In this document: positions 13,801 through 26,056 of the stretch, one piece after another
Position numbering within the stretch: position 1 is the stretch's first letter
How the letters are laid out: every line of letters begins with the position of its first letter
Source of the DNA: Lanius collurio
Taxonomy: Eukaryota; Chordata; Aves; Passeriformes; Laniidae
NCBI GenBank assembly: GCA_020086605.1
Contig: JACBWW010000021.1
Location: forward strand, 776,209-840,208
Direction of reading: 5' to 3'
Length of the DNA: 64,000 bases
Notes under the pieces: generated by a model
The model's database searches: none
Told to the model about the DNA's origin: nothing
What the model saw: only the letters and a program-made list of their open reading frames with translations
Translations under genes and position numbers: made by a program

Positions 13801-14648
13801 GTTTGATTTTTACTTAAGGCTGATCGTTTCAGGAAATAAAAAGATTCACTTTGAAAGAGATTTTTAGTTCTTCTTCAATTGTTATTTCTGGAGGGCTTAG
13901 GTAGAAAAGCTACATGTGAAACAAATCAGGGACTAAAAATCCTTAGCTTTGTTTTGAGTATATCAGAATGGTTTATTGCCACTGTGGTAAGCAAAAGGAA
14001 AAAAAACAATGACTTTCTAGAAGGATTTCCACTGTATTTTTATCTGACTTTTCTAGGACAATAGAACAGCCTATCTGTTCAGCCAAAATACCTCTCCAGT
14101 TATCATTTGAATCTGATGGAAAAAGTGCTAAAATGGCAGAGTTTGGAATTGCTTGAACATATTTTCTCACTTAAGCTGAGCTTGTTCACATTCAAAGCTA
14201 AAACAAATTATCTCAATTGCATTTAGGAGAGTAAACATACTCTTATTTTTCTGTCTCCTGTTTGAGTAGTTATGGTGGAAACATAATGTGCGGTAATCTT
14301 CGGGTTTATATCCTCTTCCTGCATTTGTTTTATTGGACAAAATTAAAGGTCAATGGTCCTGAACTAGTCAAGAGAATTACTCTAAATTCTCAGTCATTGC
14401 CATTTTTCCCTCTCTCTGCTTTCAGTAACATAGGGCTTAGCTGCCAAAGTTTTAATTCTTTATGTATGAGAAGAATGATACTGGCAATTTGGTTTTGCAT
14501 TTCAGTTATATAGTTTTGTAAATTTATGTTAAAAAGTGAAGATGTCAGCAAAAGGCTACTTGCTCCTTCCAAGTTGTCTCTAGTGCGGAAAATACAATGA
14601 TCAAGCAGATTTTTCCCCGTTCTCATCCTCTGTTTTGTTTTCTTCCAG

Positions 14649-14760
14649 CATGATCACTGCTCAAAGAAGTGTCCATACTACGTGAACAGAGTGGAAGCAC
14701 ATGGATGAGACTCTTACCATGCACTGAGCAGCACGGCATCAAGCGCAGAGCTCTGGGAAA
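14649..14760 (+). other. PEAK1: 5' UTR part of the first coding exon
   Basis: A pyrimidine-rich tract ending TTCTTCCAG at 14648 gives a good splice acceptor, so at least one non-coding exon must lie further upstream. The 112 bases before the start codon contain upstream ATGs. One at 14650 opens an 11-codon uORF ending at 14685. One at 14701 opens an 8-codon uORF ending at 14727. One at 14705 opens a frame that overlaps the main start and runs to about 14890. The main ATG at 14761 has A at -3 and T at +4, a moderate context. It is chosen because the protein from there matches the PEAK1 N-terminus from its first residue. Confidence 0.7.
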
Positions 14761-17700
14761 ATGTCTGCTTGCAACACTTTCACTGAGCACGTCTGGAAAC
14801 CCGGTGAATGTAAGAACTGCTTCAAGCCCAAGAGCTTGCACCAGTTACCCCCAGTGTCGGAAAAAAAGCCCCTCTCGCATGGAAACCTGAAACCCAATGC
14901 AAACCAAAGTAGCAGCCAGCGTGGGAGAAACACCGGCAGCTTCCGCCCACCTGTGGCCAAGAAGCCCACGATAGCTGTGAAACCCACCATGATGGTGGCA
15001 GATGGGCAGGGGCTGTGTGGTGAGCTCACTGTGCTGGACCAGTGCGAGAACAAACCCCTGCCTGCGGGGTGGAACCGGAACAAGGCGGTCTTGAACAAAA
15101 AACCACTGAACAATAATAATGAGGAGGAGATCGAAGGTTACAGCCATGTTCCTAGGCCTTATGGCAACAGCGAGGGTGTGGGGAAGATACCAAATAACAA
15201 TAATAATGGACTGACAGAAGTTTTGAAGGAGATTGTGGGTTTGGATACCACACCTCAGCTCACTGGAAATGAAACGAACTCAAGGGAAACCTTCTTGGGA
15301 AGGATAAATAATTGTTACAAAAGATCATTGGAAAGGAAGATCCCTCCGAGCTGTATGGTGGGTGGAATGAAGGATTCACAGAGTAAGCATGTTATTCTGA
15401 GTGGAGGCACTGAAGTCATAAGTAATGAAGGTGGACGTTTCTGTTATCCAGAGTTCTCTAGTGGAGATGAGAGTGAGGATGACACGTTTTTTGGCAGCAT
15501 GCAGGAAGAGCACGAGAGCTGGGATGAAAGTGATGAAGAGTTGTTAGCAATGGAAATCCGCATGAGAGGCCAACCTCGCTTTGCTAATTTCAGAGCTAAC
15601 ACCCTGTCTCCTGTTCCGTTCTGTGTTGACAAAAAATGGAATACTGTGCCCCTTCGGAACAAGTCTCTCCAGCGGATCTGTGCGGTGGATTATGACGACA
15701 GTTATGATGAAATTTTAAATGGTTATGGGGAAGAGACTGTGATTCTTTTTGGGCAAGAGAGCATGCAGAGCATGGTATCTTCTGATTCTACATCTCCTGA
15801 TTCTTCTCTGACAGAAGAGTCTCGTTCTGGGACAACCAGCAGTTCTTCCCAGAAGCTCTGTAATGGAGGGTTATCTCCTAGCACTCCTCAGGACCTCAAA
15901 GTGATTGAACCAGAATATGAAAGTCTTTGTGACAATCAACAAGTGAAGGATGTGCCAAAAGCACCCAAAAATGCTCTGAAAAATCTGGAAACTCACAAGG
16001 CAGTCCTTGCACTTCGCCTGGAGGAGAAGGATGGCAAAATTGCTGTGCAGACTGATACACAGGAGAATAAAAGTTCTTCAGATGTTGCTGGTCAAGCCGT
16101 AACTATTAATTTGGTGCCTGTGGAGGAGCAAGCTAAACCTTACAGGGTGGTGAATATGGAACAACCAGTGTGCAAGCCTTACACTGTAGTGGATGTATCA
16201 GCTGCCATGACCAGTGAATGTAAAGAGAACCAGACCGAAACCTCAGAAACCAAAAAGGCATTATCTAACCCAAGCTCACCAGTAACCCCAGGCACACCCA
16301 TTGCATCCTCTGCAGCATCACCTGTACATGTACATGCTAACCTGAAAAAATCCAGTGCAATCAGATACCAAGAAGTGTGGACTTCTAGTACTAGTCCAAG
16401 ACAAAAGATACCTAAGGTGGAACTGATTGGAAACAGCTCAGGACCTTCTGTTCCTCCCAGGAAGACAAGCCACAAGTCAGCTCCTACTTCACCTACAGCT
16501 ACAAACATTTCCTCGAAAACGATCCCAGTCAAGTCTCCTAATTTATCTGAGATAAAATTCAACAGTTACAACAATGCTGGCATGCCACCTTTTCCTATTA
16601 TCATTCATGATGAGCCCACTTATGCTAAGAGTTCCAAAAATGCTATTAAAGTTCCTATTGTAATCAATCCAAATGCATATGATAACCTGGCAATCTATAA
16701 AAGTTTTCTAGGGACCAGTGGGGAGCTGTCCATCAAAGATAAAACTACAAGTGTGATAAGCCATACCTATGAAGAAATAGAAACTGAAAGTAAAGTGACT
16801 GAAGCCATAGGCAGCAAACCCACTGAGTTGTCCCAAGCAAAGGGGGTGGCCAATAGCTCCGAGTGCAGGCTGGGCTCTGTGGCTCAAAAGGTCCAAGAGT
16901 TCAACAGCTGCCTCAGTAAAAGCCAGATATCCCCACAGAGAAGTCACAGTGCTGACCACAGCTCCCCATCCAGAGTTCAAAAGGCAATGCAAGAGCCTGC
17001 AGCAAAAATAGATGTGACCCCAGAGGGTTCTGTTGGAAGCAGCGGCGGCAGAGAGAACGCAAGCACGGTGCTCTCACAGATTGTGGCTTCTATCCAGCCT
17101 CCACAGTCTCCTCCAGAAACACCTCAGTCTGCTCCCAAGTCCTGTAGTGTAGAAGAACTGTATTCCTTACCCCCTGAGGGAGATGCTGCTAAAAACACCT
17201 TGGTACGACCCAAATCTCTGTTTACATCACAGCCTGAAGTGGAGTCCTCCAAGACGGAAAACACAGGCATTAAAATGCAGAAAGATCCACTTTCACAGCC
17301 AGCTGTCACTCCCTCTCCAAAGCCAGCACGAGCCACCCCGAGTGCCATGAGTCCCCAGGCAGAGCAGGCACCGCCATTCCCCCCTCCACGCTCCACCTCC
17401 TCTCCCTACCATGCCAGCAACTTGCTGCAAAGGCATTTCAGCAATTGGGCCAAACCCAACAGCCCCACCAGGTCGACAGAGGCTGAGTCCATCCTGCACT
17501 CGGAGGGGCGGCGCCCCGATGCGAAACCCAAACGCTGGATATCATTCAAGAGCTTCTTCCGACGCAGGAAAGCAGATGATGAGGAAGAAAGAGAGAAAGA
17601 CAGGGAGAAAGGGAAGTTGGTGGGGCTGGATGGAACCGTTATACACATGCTCCCCCCTCCTCCAGTCCAGCGGCACCACTGGTTCAGCGAGGCCAAGTCG

Positions 17701-17918
17701 GACTCCAGCGAGAAGCCATCGATCGTTTTCATGTACAGGTGTGAGCCGGCACAAGCGGAGCCGAAGGCTGAGCTCCCACTCAAGGCTGGGGTGGAGTCTG
17801 CTATTGCAGAGGCACTGGCGAAAGACAAGGGAGAAACGCAGGAAAAGCCTCCCGAGAGCTCAGAACAGAACACAGCGAGCCATTCCTCACCACCTCAGGC
17901 TCCCAAGAAAATCCCCAG
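14761..17918 (+). CDS. PEAK1: PEAK1 coding exon 1 (scaffold region, residues 1-1053)
   Basis: PEAK1 is a cytoplasmic scaffold of the actin cytoskeleton and focal adhesions that works in EGFR/Src/Shc signalling. This exon encodes the long disordered half. Visible motifs: a conserved N-terminus with Cys 4, 18 and 21; an acidic stretch near residues 235-260; Asn runs near 117-120 and 144-148; many Ser/Pro-rich stretches. Tyr 640 sits in YDNL (the YxN motif that corresponds to the reported Grb2 site, human Y635), with Tyr 646 and Tyr 670 (TYEEIE) nearby. A basic-hydrophobic segment around residues 923-937 (KRWISFKSFFRRRK) precedes a charged run, then VIHMLPPPPVQRHHWF. The exon ends with two bases of a split Ser codon at donor CCCCAG|GTACCA. 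The genomic frame stays open past the donor to a TGA at 18121-18123, so intron retention would add about 68 foreign residues. Other-strand ORFs across this exon are shadows. Confidence 0.97.
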
Positions 17919-18739
17919 GTACCACTCAGCTTTTTTAGTCACTTACTCAGTTGCAAACTGTCCTGTATATGCTGCTGAAAAGGGAGAGACTAAGGAGTTT
18001 TATTACATTAGAGAATTTTTTCAAAGTACATTTATTTTAGGTAACTTAAAGCGTATTTTAAAATCTTTCTGTTATGTTAGATATCAGAAAATATGTAAAA
18101 CATTTACTAGAAGCAGTACCTGATGTTTAGAGTTTGTTTTCCAGAATATGTCACAATAGCCATGTTCCATTGAATCATGTCCATTCTCCTGAATTTCTAC
18201 TTTAAGAAGTGTTTCTATGTTATGGGAAACTTCGGAATTTCTCAGCAGAAATAGAAGGCAACTATTGAGAAGTACATTAGAAATTAAAAGATCTGTGACT
18301 CATGGAAGTTGCTGTGCTAACTTTACCTCACATGCCCAAGAATGCAAGAGATGCTAATTAACCACACTGCAACATCACTGCAGCACTCCCAAAATAAACC
18401 TTGTAAAAAAGTAATCATAGAATTAGAGTACGTATAAAATAGTCTTATCTCTGTCTTGCAAGGCCTTTAGCAGTGACTGTGCTTTGTCCCCTGACAGTAT
18501 TGGATCCAGTACAGCTGTTCACATCAGTTGAAGTCAGTCACGTGGGCACAGTTAAATTCCCTGAGTGCTGACCACAGCTGTGGATGTGTTAGAATTTGTC
18601 TTCCAATATTATTACACATACCAATTCCAAAGTAGCCTCAAACTTGAATTATTTAATTAATTATAACAACAACCTAATGGTAGGAAATTGAAAATTTTTT
18701 GAAGTGTGAGCCCCAGAAAATGTACCATGGCAGTGTTTT

Positions 18740-18918
18740 TTGGTTTTCTTTCTCCATATTCTGTACAAGAAAACTGCAGTGTTTTTTAGCTAGAACAGTT
18801 TTAAGCTAATAGAAATCTCTGTGTGAGCATAGTTAGACCTCACCATAAACTGACTGCCACTTGTCCTAAAGTGAAATAACTTGGTTTTCTTTCTCCATCG
18901 TCTGTACAAGAAAAGTGC
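18740..18918 (+). repeat. Local direct duplication
   Basis: A 38-base segment starting TTGGTTTTCTTTCTCCAT occurs at 18740-18777 and again at 18881-18918 with three differences, 141 bases apart. The flanks are only faintly alike, so this is an old or partial tandem duplication. No transposon hallmark is visible. Confidence 0.8.
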
Positions 18919-21139
18919 TAGAATAACCCTTGATAGCAGTGCAGTCTCTCTAGATTTACCCTAAATTAATTTGTGAGAAGTAGCTACCTTTAGAGGAACC
19001 TGGGTTTTTGTCCTGTCTCCAGGGGAAGCTGAAGAAGGTGAGGTTGGCTACAGTGCCATCTGGAGATTCTCTTGCTCCCACCTCTCAGTGCCCCGCTCCT
19101 GTGCTGGCGAGACAGTTCCTGTGCTCTGGTGAACCAGACCAGGGCAGAGATCCAAGTGAGAAAGGACTTTGCAGCCACTGTTCAGCCACATCAGCTGGCT
19201 GATGAGACAGGGGCTGGGGCAGGAAGGAGCACCTGCTTCCCTGGGTGGGGAGAGGGCAGGAACAGCCTGTCAGGGATTCTTGCATTGCCCTGGAGATGGT
19301 GCTGTTGGAATGTGTCCTGTTCTTGCACTGCCACTGGGATGCCTTCTGCCCTTCCTTTTGAAGGCAATGGGTCACTGTTCTCTCATTCACTTACTCCAAA
19401 AAGCATGTTTACTCTTTTGTTTTCTTCCAGTCACAATGATACTGGTTAAAACCATATCTCAAAATTTTCCCCGGTGAAAATTGGAATTTTCCAAATGTTA
19501 GAATTAGAATTTCATCTTTCTGACAATATTGTTCCTGGGTTTCTACAGTTTTCAAAGAAAGTACATGGGAGCACTGGGCAGTGGGTAGCTTTATGTTTCA
19601 GTTCTTATATTCTTGGTGCCTTGAGTTATTTGGGGTTTTTAAATACTTTTTAATATTGTTAGAGACCAATTGAAACCTTATAGTACCACAAAATTGAAGT
19701 GGTTTTTACTGTTGTTTAAGGGGTTTGGCTTTTGTTTTTAATATCCTAGTGGGTGAGAATCAGGATTTCTAAATTCCATTTTTGCACAAGCAGGAGGCAT
19801 ACCCATGAGAAGCTATGATTGTTTTGTGTTAACCCTCCAGGTATTAGGACAAGGTTAGCTGTGATTCAGGCTAAAATACATGCATGAAAAAGATGTTTAG
19901 AATGTTCTAAGCCTGCCAAAGCTTAGAGGAGAATGGAAGACCTGAAGATAGAATCAGTGAATGAGACACTTCCCTAACTCAGAATGCCAAGAACAGCAAG
20001 CTCTCTGAAAAAACAAACTGATGACCTGGAAAATAAGATAAGATTTTAAAATGTCAGATTACTAGGGGGTCTTGAAAGCAAATTAAATGAACATACAGTG
20101 TTTCCTTACTTTGCAATGGATTACAAAGCTGCTAAATAACACAACCACGAAACAGCTGAAGGTATTTCAATTTATCACTAGAAATGTCAGTCTTCCCTTT
20201 GAACAGCACTTGCAATATGGTCAGTTTTTCAGAAAGCTGTAAATTATCTCTCTGTTATACAAAGGAACTTGGTTTTGGTTTCTCAGTGTTGTTTCCATTT
20301 GATGTCAAGATGCACTTATGCTGGTCGAAAAGGAGCTAGCAAATAATGATAAATTTACCAAAAATTTGTAGATAGATTAAATTTTGCTAAAAATCAGCAG
20401 TCATGTCAGCTTTATCATTAATTAGAATGAGAACACCTGTAGTTCATGAAGCAGCAGTTGTTCTGAGGCAAAACCTAAAACTGACCAAAAGATAACATGA
20501 TATTTCTGGCCTGAGTCACTGTAACTGATGAACGTGGTACAGCACAGTGTGCAATCCACTCATCACAAGCTGAATAAAAAGATCCTTCAGAGGCTTTGTT
20601 ATCTCAGAGATCAGAGTGTTGCTGCTGGAGTTTCACAAGATAAAGGCTTCTCCTCTCCTTCATTGAGACATCACTGCTCATACCCAGAAGCAACTTGTTA
20701 GATTGAGACATTTCCTAAAAGCAAAGTGCAGTACAGTGTCCTGCTGCTTCCTTGGCTGTCTTCATAAAGCACATCAGAGCTGAACTAATCTGATCTGGGC
20801 ACAGCCATCTCCATTTCAGTTACAGGTTAAACTCAAGAGTTTCCTTTCACAGCTGCAAGTCAGCCATAACTTTCCTTTATGGGATCTCTGGGCCAGTCTT
20901 GGATGAAGTGAAGATAAAACTCTGTTTTTCCTGAAATACTTCCTTCAGGTAGTGAGGTCTGTATATTTCTTTTGTTCTGGCTCAGATAAGGAAGCCTTTC
21001 TTCATAGCTAAATTTGTGATTACCAATCTAATTCCTAAGATTGTGTTAATTTTTGCAAAAGGATTTGAGCTGATAACTGATAGATCTGAGCTCTGTATAG
21101 AGGAATATGAGTGTTGTGACCAATCACTCACTAAAAACA

Positions 21140-21165
21140 ATGACTACATTCAAAAATGTAGTCAT
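21140..21165. repeat. Perfect 11-bp hairpin
   Basis: ATGACTACATT, four loop bases CAAA, then AATGTAGTCAT. The stem is perfect. It lies in intron 1 with no other structure around it. By chance such a stem with a short loop is uncommon in 64 kb but not remarkable. Confidence 0.8.
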
Positions 21166-24103
21166 ACATTAAGATCAGGATTTCATCTAGAGACAGGCAG
21201 GAATAACCACCACTGCCACATTCCACTTTCACATTGTCACTGATCCAGTCCTGCAGATTCCACAGCTGCTTCAGAAACTGCTTGGGAAGATAACAAAATC
21301 TGTCAAATCACAGTAGGGCTCTGTTTAAAACAAAGTCCTTCCCAGTTTGGAAGGCTTCTGGTATAATTCTTGGGGTGAGGTTCTCATGTGAATCCAAAAC
21401 TTTTTAGCCCAAGTAAATTGATGAGAATTCAAGGATGTTATAGATGGAAAGAAATTTCTTGCTTGAGCAAGTCTACTGAAATAGGAGAAATTCTCCTGGA
21501 AAAGTTAAAGTAGATCAACTCTCCCGTCTTGTCAAATCCATGCTAGGGTTTTTTTTATCTGGATATCAGCAAGCTTTATCTACCTTACTCAGAAGTGCTT
21601 AGCAGTGCTTTAAAAAAGTATTAACTAGCTATCTTCCACCTTTTCAATTAAAAACTTGTGACATCTTTCTCTAGAACATTTTCCAGTTCTAGCAGATTTG
21701 GAAATTCTGCATGTGCTTTAAGCAATAAGTTTGGTAATGTTCTATGTGAGAACTTGTAAACACCAAGTACTGTAAAAGATCCAAGTAGAAGGGACTTTAC
21801 CATTTATTATTTTATAAATTTAGATTAAGAAATGGTAAATCATGTATTATTGTTCTTAACTCCTCTAATACAGCCTGTGAAATGGAAAGACTGAGAACTT
21901 AAAATGGATAAAGAAAAATACCTTCTTTATAATGCACAGTTAATCTGTGAAACTCATTGCCATTAAGTTTCAGTGACACTAAAGAGCTTAGCAGGATGTC
22001 TTTACTGGATTATCAAGTGTACTCTCTTTATCCGGGCAAACATCGCATTATACAAGATCTAAAAAAAAAATAAAATTCGCATGCTTCAGGACTAAGCCAG
22101 CTTCTCAATAATCAGAATTAGGAATGAACTTTATGGCTTAGTTGTTTCAGGTTGTCATTTGAGAAGTCTGTTTCACTTTCCTCTTCAGTGACTATTTGTG
22201 ATGGTGAGGAGGGACTGACTGCAGGAGCCACTGGAATGTTTTCTGTATCCACAGTGCCCTCTGACTGAAACCTGGGCACTGGCTGTCTCTGCTCAGTGCT
22301 TTGCAGAAATAAAGTGGTTTGTGTTCTGAGGAGAAGTTCCTGAGTAAGATGGCCTCTGACCTCCCTCCTGCCATTAACCTCTGCATTTTCCTCAAGCATT
22401 ATTCAGTCAGTTTAGGCTTTATATTGGCTTTATTAACTTAAAAGTACAGGGCCTGAGGGCATCTCACAGTGCTGTCTTTGAAACGAATATAGCTACAAAT
22501 TACACAGTTGGTTTGTGTGTGTAGGAAGTCATCTTCCTCGTCATCTCCAACCTTACAGCTGCCACTGATCACTGCTGATGTCCCCTTGGGGAGGAGATCA
22601 CAGTCTCTGCTGGCTCCAAGGCCACATCAGCTTTTCTCTGTTTCTGTCATTGATTCCGGCCACTGGGATTATGTGCTGTCTTGCACAGAACTGTGTTCCC
22701 TTACCTTGACCTCTGGATCTGATCCTAATTCAGGAATACACTCTCACAATCACTTCTTATAAGCATTTCACTTTATCTCCCTCATAGTCATTGCTGTTTA
22801 TTAATCATTCTAATTGAGCAGGCGTGCTCTGAATAGAGGAGAACACAGGTCACACAAGAGTTGTGGTTCCAGTGTTTCCACCAAAATTAACAGGCTATGC
22901 AGGCAGCTTTCTGGATCCTTCTGTTCCCAAAAGACCGAGGCGAGTTAGACCGCATCATCTTTTGGCTATCCTCCAGAAACTGTGGAGGAGGAGAGCCTGA
23001 AGGAAAGAGTTAGAGGCATTTGTCCCTGCAGAAAAATAACACTTTTAAAACAGTTTTGAGCCTATGCACACGTGAATGACAAGTCTTGAATTCAGCGGGG
23101 TGTTGTCTGAAGGACAGTAATTTTTATGGCAAGTTTTTTTGTTTCACATAATCTCAGCTTCTTAGGAAAACAAACATGTTCTCTGTGTGCTGAGGGCTGC
23201 TCCCTCCACTAACTGAATAGTTGTTTAGTTTCAGCCACTTGTGCCTGAGGAGCAGAGTTCTCTAAGATAATTAATTTCTGTGAAGTTTGGTTTTGAAATA
23301 AAAAAAGGAAGAGAAAAAGACTTGGACAGAGGAGGCTGCGCCCACTGTGGTAGATGCTAAATATGTGCTCTTATGCAAGGCATCAAAGAATCCATCCTGG
23401 CAAAATATCTATAAATATCCCAAATAAGGAGATAGCTTTAAGTATGACTTGCTACAAGCAGAAAGAAAGTTATACAAAATCAGGCTTTGATGGTTCTAAT
23501 GTGAGGGGACTGCCTGTTTATCAGCTGCCCTTCTTCCCTCAAAAACCAGTCATTTTAACTGTTTAGTTTATGAAGCAGCTGGGGATTTGGTTCTTGTAGC
23601 TCCCTGAGTGAGGATGGTTCCCCCTTTTGTTCCTCCTGTGTCCTGCCAGCGCCAATGAAGGGGTTGACATTTGCACTGTGTACATAAGCTTGATCTCTCT
23701 GTCCTTAGTGTTAAGATACTGGGAAGCATTTCCCCACGGGTTTCATGACCTGACCTCTAATTACTGTGGTTTAAAATGTATTCATTTGAGGCACTGAATA
23801 CAGATTTGAGATACTGTCTTACTCTTAACAATAGGTTAGTGTTACTTCCTAAAACTCCTCTTGAGACTTGACCGTGCTTTTCCTGGAGCGATAGCCATGA
23901 CTAAGGCCATAGCCGTCATTCCAGAGCAGTGATGCAGCAGCCCGTGCCCGGTGTTCCCTGCAGGGAGGCAGTGCAAGAGTTAAGAAGGCAGGGCTGGATC
24001 TGCCTGGCTTCCTGGGGCCTTGGCAGGGCCCAGCCCCCGAAGGTAAACACTAAGGTGCAGTAGGTGTATCACTCTGTGCAGAGTTCAGCCCTCTTGCTCA
24101 CAG

Positions 24104-24236
24104 CTTGCACAACTTGTAGCACACCAGAACACTGTGGAATCAATGGCTCGCCAGAGTTTCAAGACATGATTAAAAGACTCAAGAAGGCCCTGAAAGAATT
24201 TCCTTTAATGGGGAATTGTGTGAGTGAGTACAGTGG
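24104..24236 (+). other. Candidate alternative first exon of PEAK1
   Basis: This lies in the first coding intron. An acceptor-like tract CCCTCTTGCTCACAG ends at 24103 and a near-ideal donor GG|GTGAGT starts at 24237. One frame is open from 24064 through the donor. It contains ATG at 24166 (G at -3) and ends with two bases that join exactly in frame with coding exon 2, giving ...SEYSG then QVPDD. The new N-terminus would be 24 residues, starting MIKRLKKALKEF, with basic amphipathic character. Read in the frame of coding exon 1, the segment meets TAG after five codons, so it cannot be an in-frame cassette. It fits an alternative first exon, or a poison exon, or chance. The 150 bases before it are GC-rich compared with the surroundings. 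Confidence 0.35.
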
Positions 24237-26056
24237 GTGAGTTGGTATTTTTTTCTTTCTTCTTTTCTAGCTGTTGGTTTTTCTTTGGCAAAATGCTTCT
24301 GAGCTTAGGTTTAGTGTATGTGCTTGCATGTGTCTGGTTTGGAGAATGAGTATGTTCTTACCTCGCCAAGTGATACTAAAAAGTTACTTGAGATGTGATA
24401 ATTCCTGGTTTGTGGCAATGACAGAACTGTGAAGCTATTAGAACCTATTTCTTCTTAAAGAAAACATTCCTGTTGAGGAATGCAGGTATGTATATTATTT
24501 ACAGCAACTACAAGTCTTTAGTTAAATTATCTTGAGAGCCTTGTTACTGCTTTAATTTTATGTCTGCTTTACTCTGAAATTACAGAGGTTAACTCTTTAA
24601 TGTGGATATATTTACGGCACATGGAATGTTCTTCACACCATTCCTATGCATGGTACTAAAATTGAACAAAAAATGTTACACTGATTAAAGATTACATCTT
24701 TTTGAACTTACGCCATTTTTTCTCTTTTACTAACAAGTTCTAATGAGTTTGGTTTGTGTCAGCCTGCAGTTAAAATTCATGAGTCTGAGTAGAAACAGCA
24801 TGTGCACACTGCACCTTCCTGGGTCTTGTCATGCAGAGCATTGGCATGTTTTAATCTTTGTACTCGGGTATTGCTACAAGATTGTGCCCCAGGATTTTCA
24901 GGATTTTGGCTTTGCCATAGACATATACCTATCATTTATGTTAACTCTTTGTGGAAGTTTTAAATCCTTGTTACAAAAAATAAGTATCTCTACAGATACA
25001 TGATGTGCTGATCATTTTTTGATGGAAGTGTGTTACTTCTGCCCCTAATGGAAGTCACAAGTAGTTAAAATTCTTGCTGTTGTATTTGATCAGGCTGTAG
25101 TAATGAGAACTAGCAAACAGCACATATGCTCTTGAGATTTGGCCTGTAATGAGTATTTGTTTCTGCAAGTGAGAGAACATAAAGGCATGGAAATATTTTT
25201 GCTCTGACATGTTTTTGTGGCATATTATTGATAATTGCTGCTATATTTTCAGTATGATTGTGGGGTTTTATTAAATCTCGGCATTTTTTCATGCATATAA
25301 TGCATAATTTTTAAATTATACTGCAATAAATATATCCATGGAAACTAACTGAATGCACGATTTTCAGAGTTTTGTGCTGTAAGTCATCACAGTTTTGATT
25401 AAAACTTCATAGCTAAGAGCAGGCACAGAGGAATGCCTTCCGTGCCTTTTTGCTGTTGGCCTAATGCAGATGGATTTTAATGGTGGAGAATTTTATATGG
25501 GAAAGAGATTACTGGCCTAAATGAGGTCTGTTTCCCAGAGTGTCAGTTCTCAAAATCCTACCAGTATATGAAAATGTATCACTAAAGTTTTATGCATTTA
25601 TTGGGACTTAATCCCCTTTGCTATACCTCCTTATCTCTGTTTGAAACACAATTGCTCGGACTGGTAAAAAGCACCTTAAACTCTGCTGCTGTCCTGAGTC
25701 CCACACACTTTACTCAGAATCATGCCTGCATATTTATGAGTACAGATGTTGATGGTAGTCAAGCTGTAAAACATTTTATTGCACCTTTTATATCAAAGGA
25801 ATGAACTATTATATAAATTATTGTACTCATGATAATAGTAACTAACATGTTACTATTTCAGTCACAAGTTGTTTCTTCTCATTAAGGAAAATAAAAACTG
25901 TAGATAATTGTTCTTGGAAAAGGAGGGTGAAAGAACTTCTGTCTTTACCAGTTCATTCCCTTTCCTGAAGATACTTACTGCCTAACCTGGCATTTCTGCC
26001 AGCAGGATCTAGTACCCATCTTGGGTCTCCAGGTGATGTTGTTGTGTTTGTTTCAG

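Larger units (their letters stand above)
1..14648 (+). other. Upstream intron or 5' flank of PEAK1, no supported coding gene
   Basis: About 14.6 kb of AT-rich sequence ending at the acceptor of the first coding exon. I found no ORF with protein-family character and could not place a non-coding 5' exon. Items of note listed separately are the N gap, the GGGGA array, the RFX X-box at 4189, the G run at 8112, and conserved-looking blocks at 6180 and 10520. The longest chance ORF (9071-9601) lies in very AT-rich DNA and looks like nothing known. GC-richer islands occur at about 5130-5460 and 10090-10470 without further signals. Confidence 0.6.
17919..26056 (+). other. PEAK1: PEAK1 intron 1 (between coding exons 1 and 2)
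   Basis: GT-AG intron of 8138 bases. Items listed separately are the local duplication at 18740-18918, a hairpin at 21140-21165 and the candidate exon at 24104-24236. AATAAA at 18393-18398, about 270 bases after the in-frame stop of the retained-intron frame, could support intronic polyadenylation. A minus-strand ORF at 22118-22399 is the only other protein-like stretch and is not recognised. The rest is plain AT-rich intron. Confidence 0.9.

Noticed and set aside
17406..17938. 155-codon minus-strand and 175-codon + strand alternate-frame ORFs within PEAK1 exon 1
   Set aside because: Shadows of the real PEAK1 frame, which has strong family identity.
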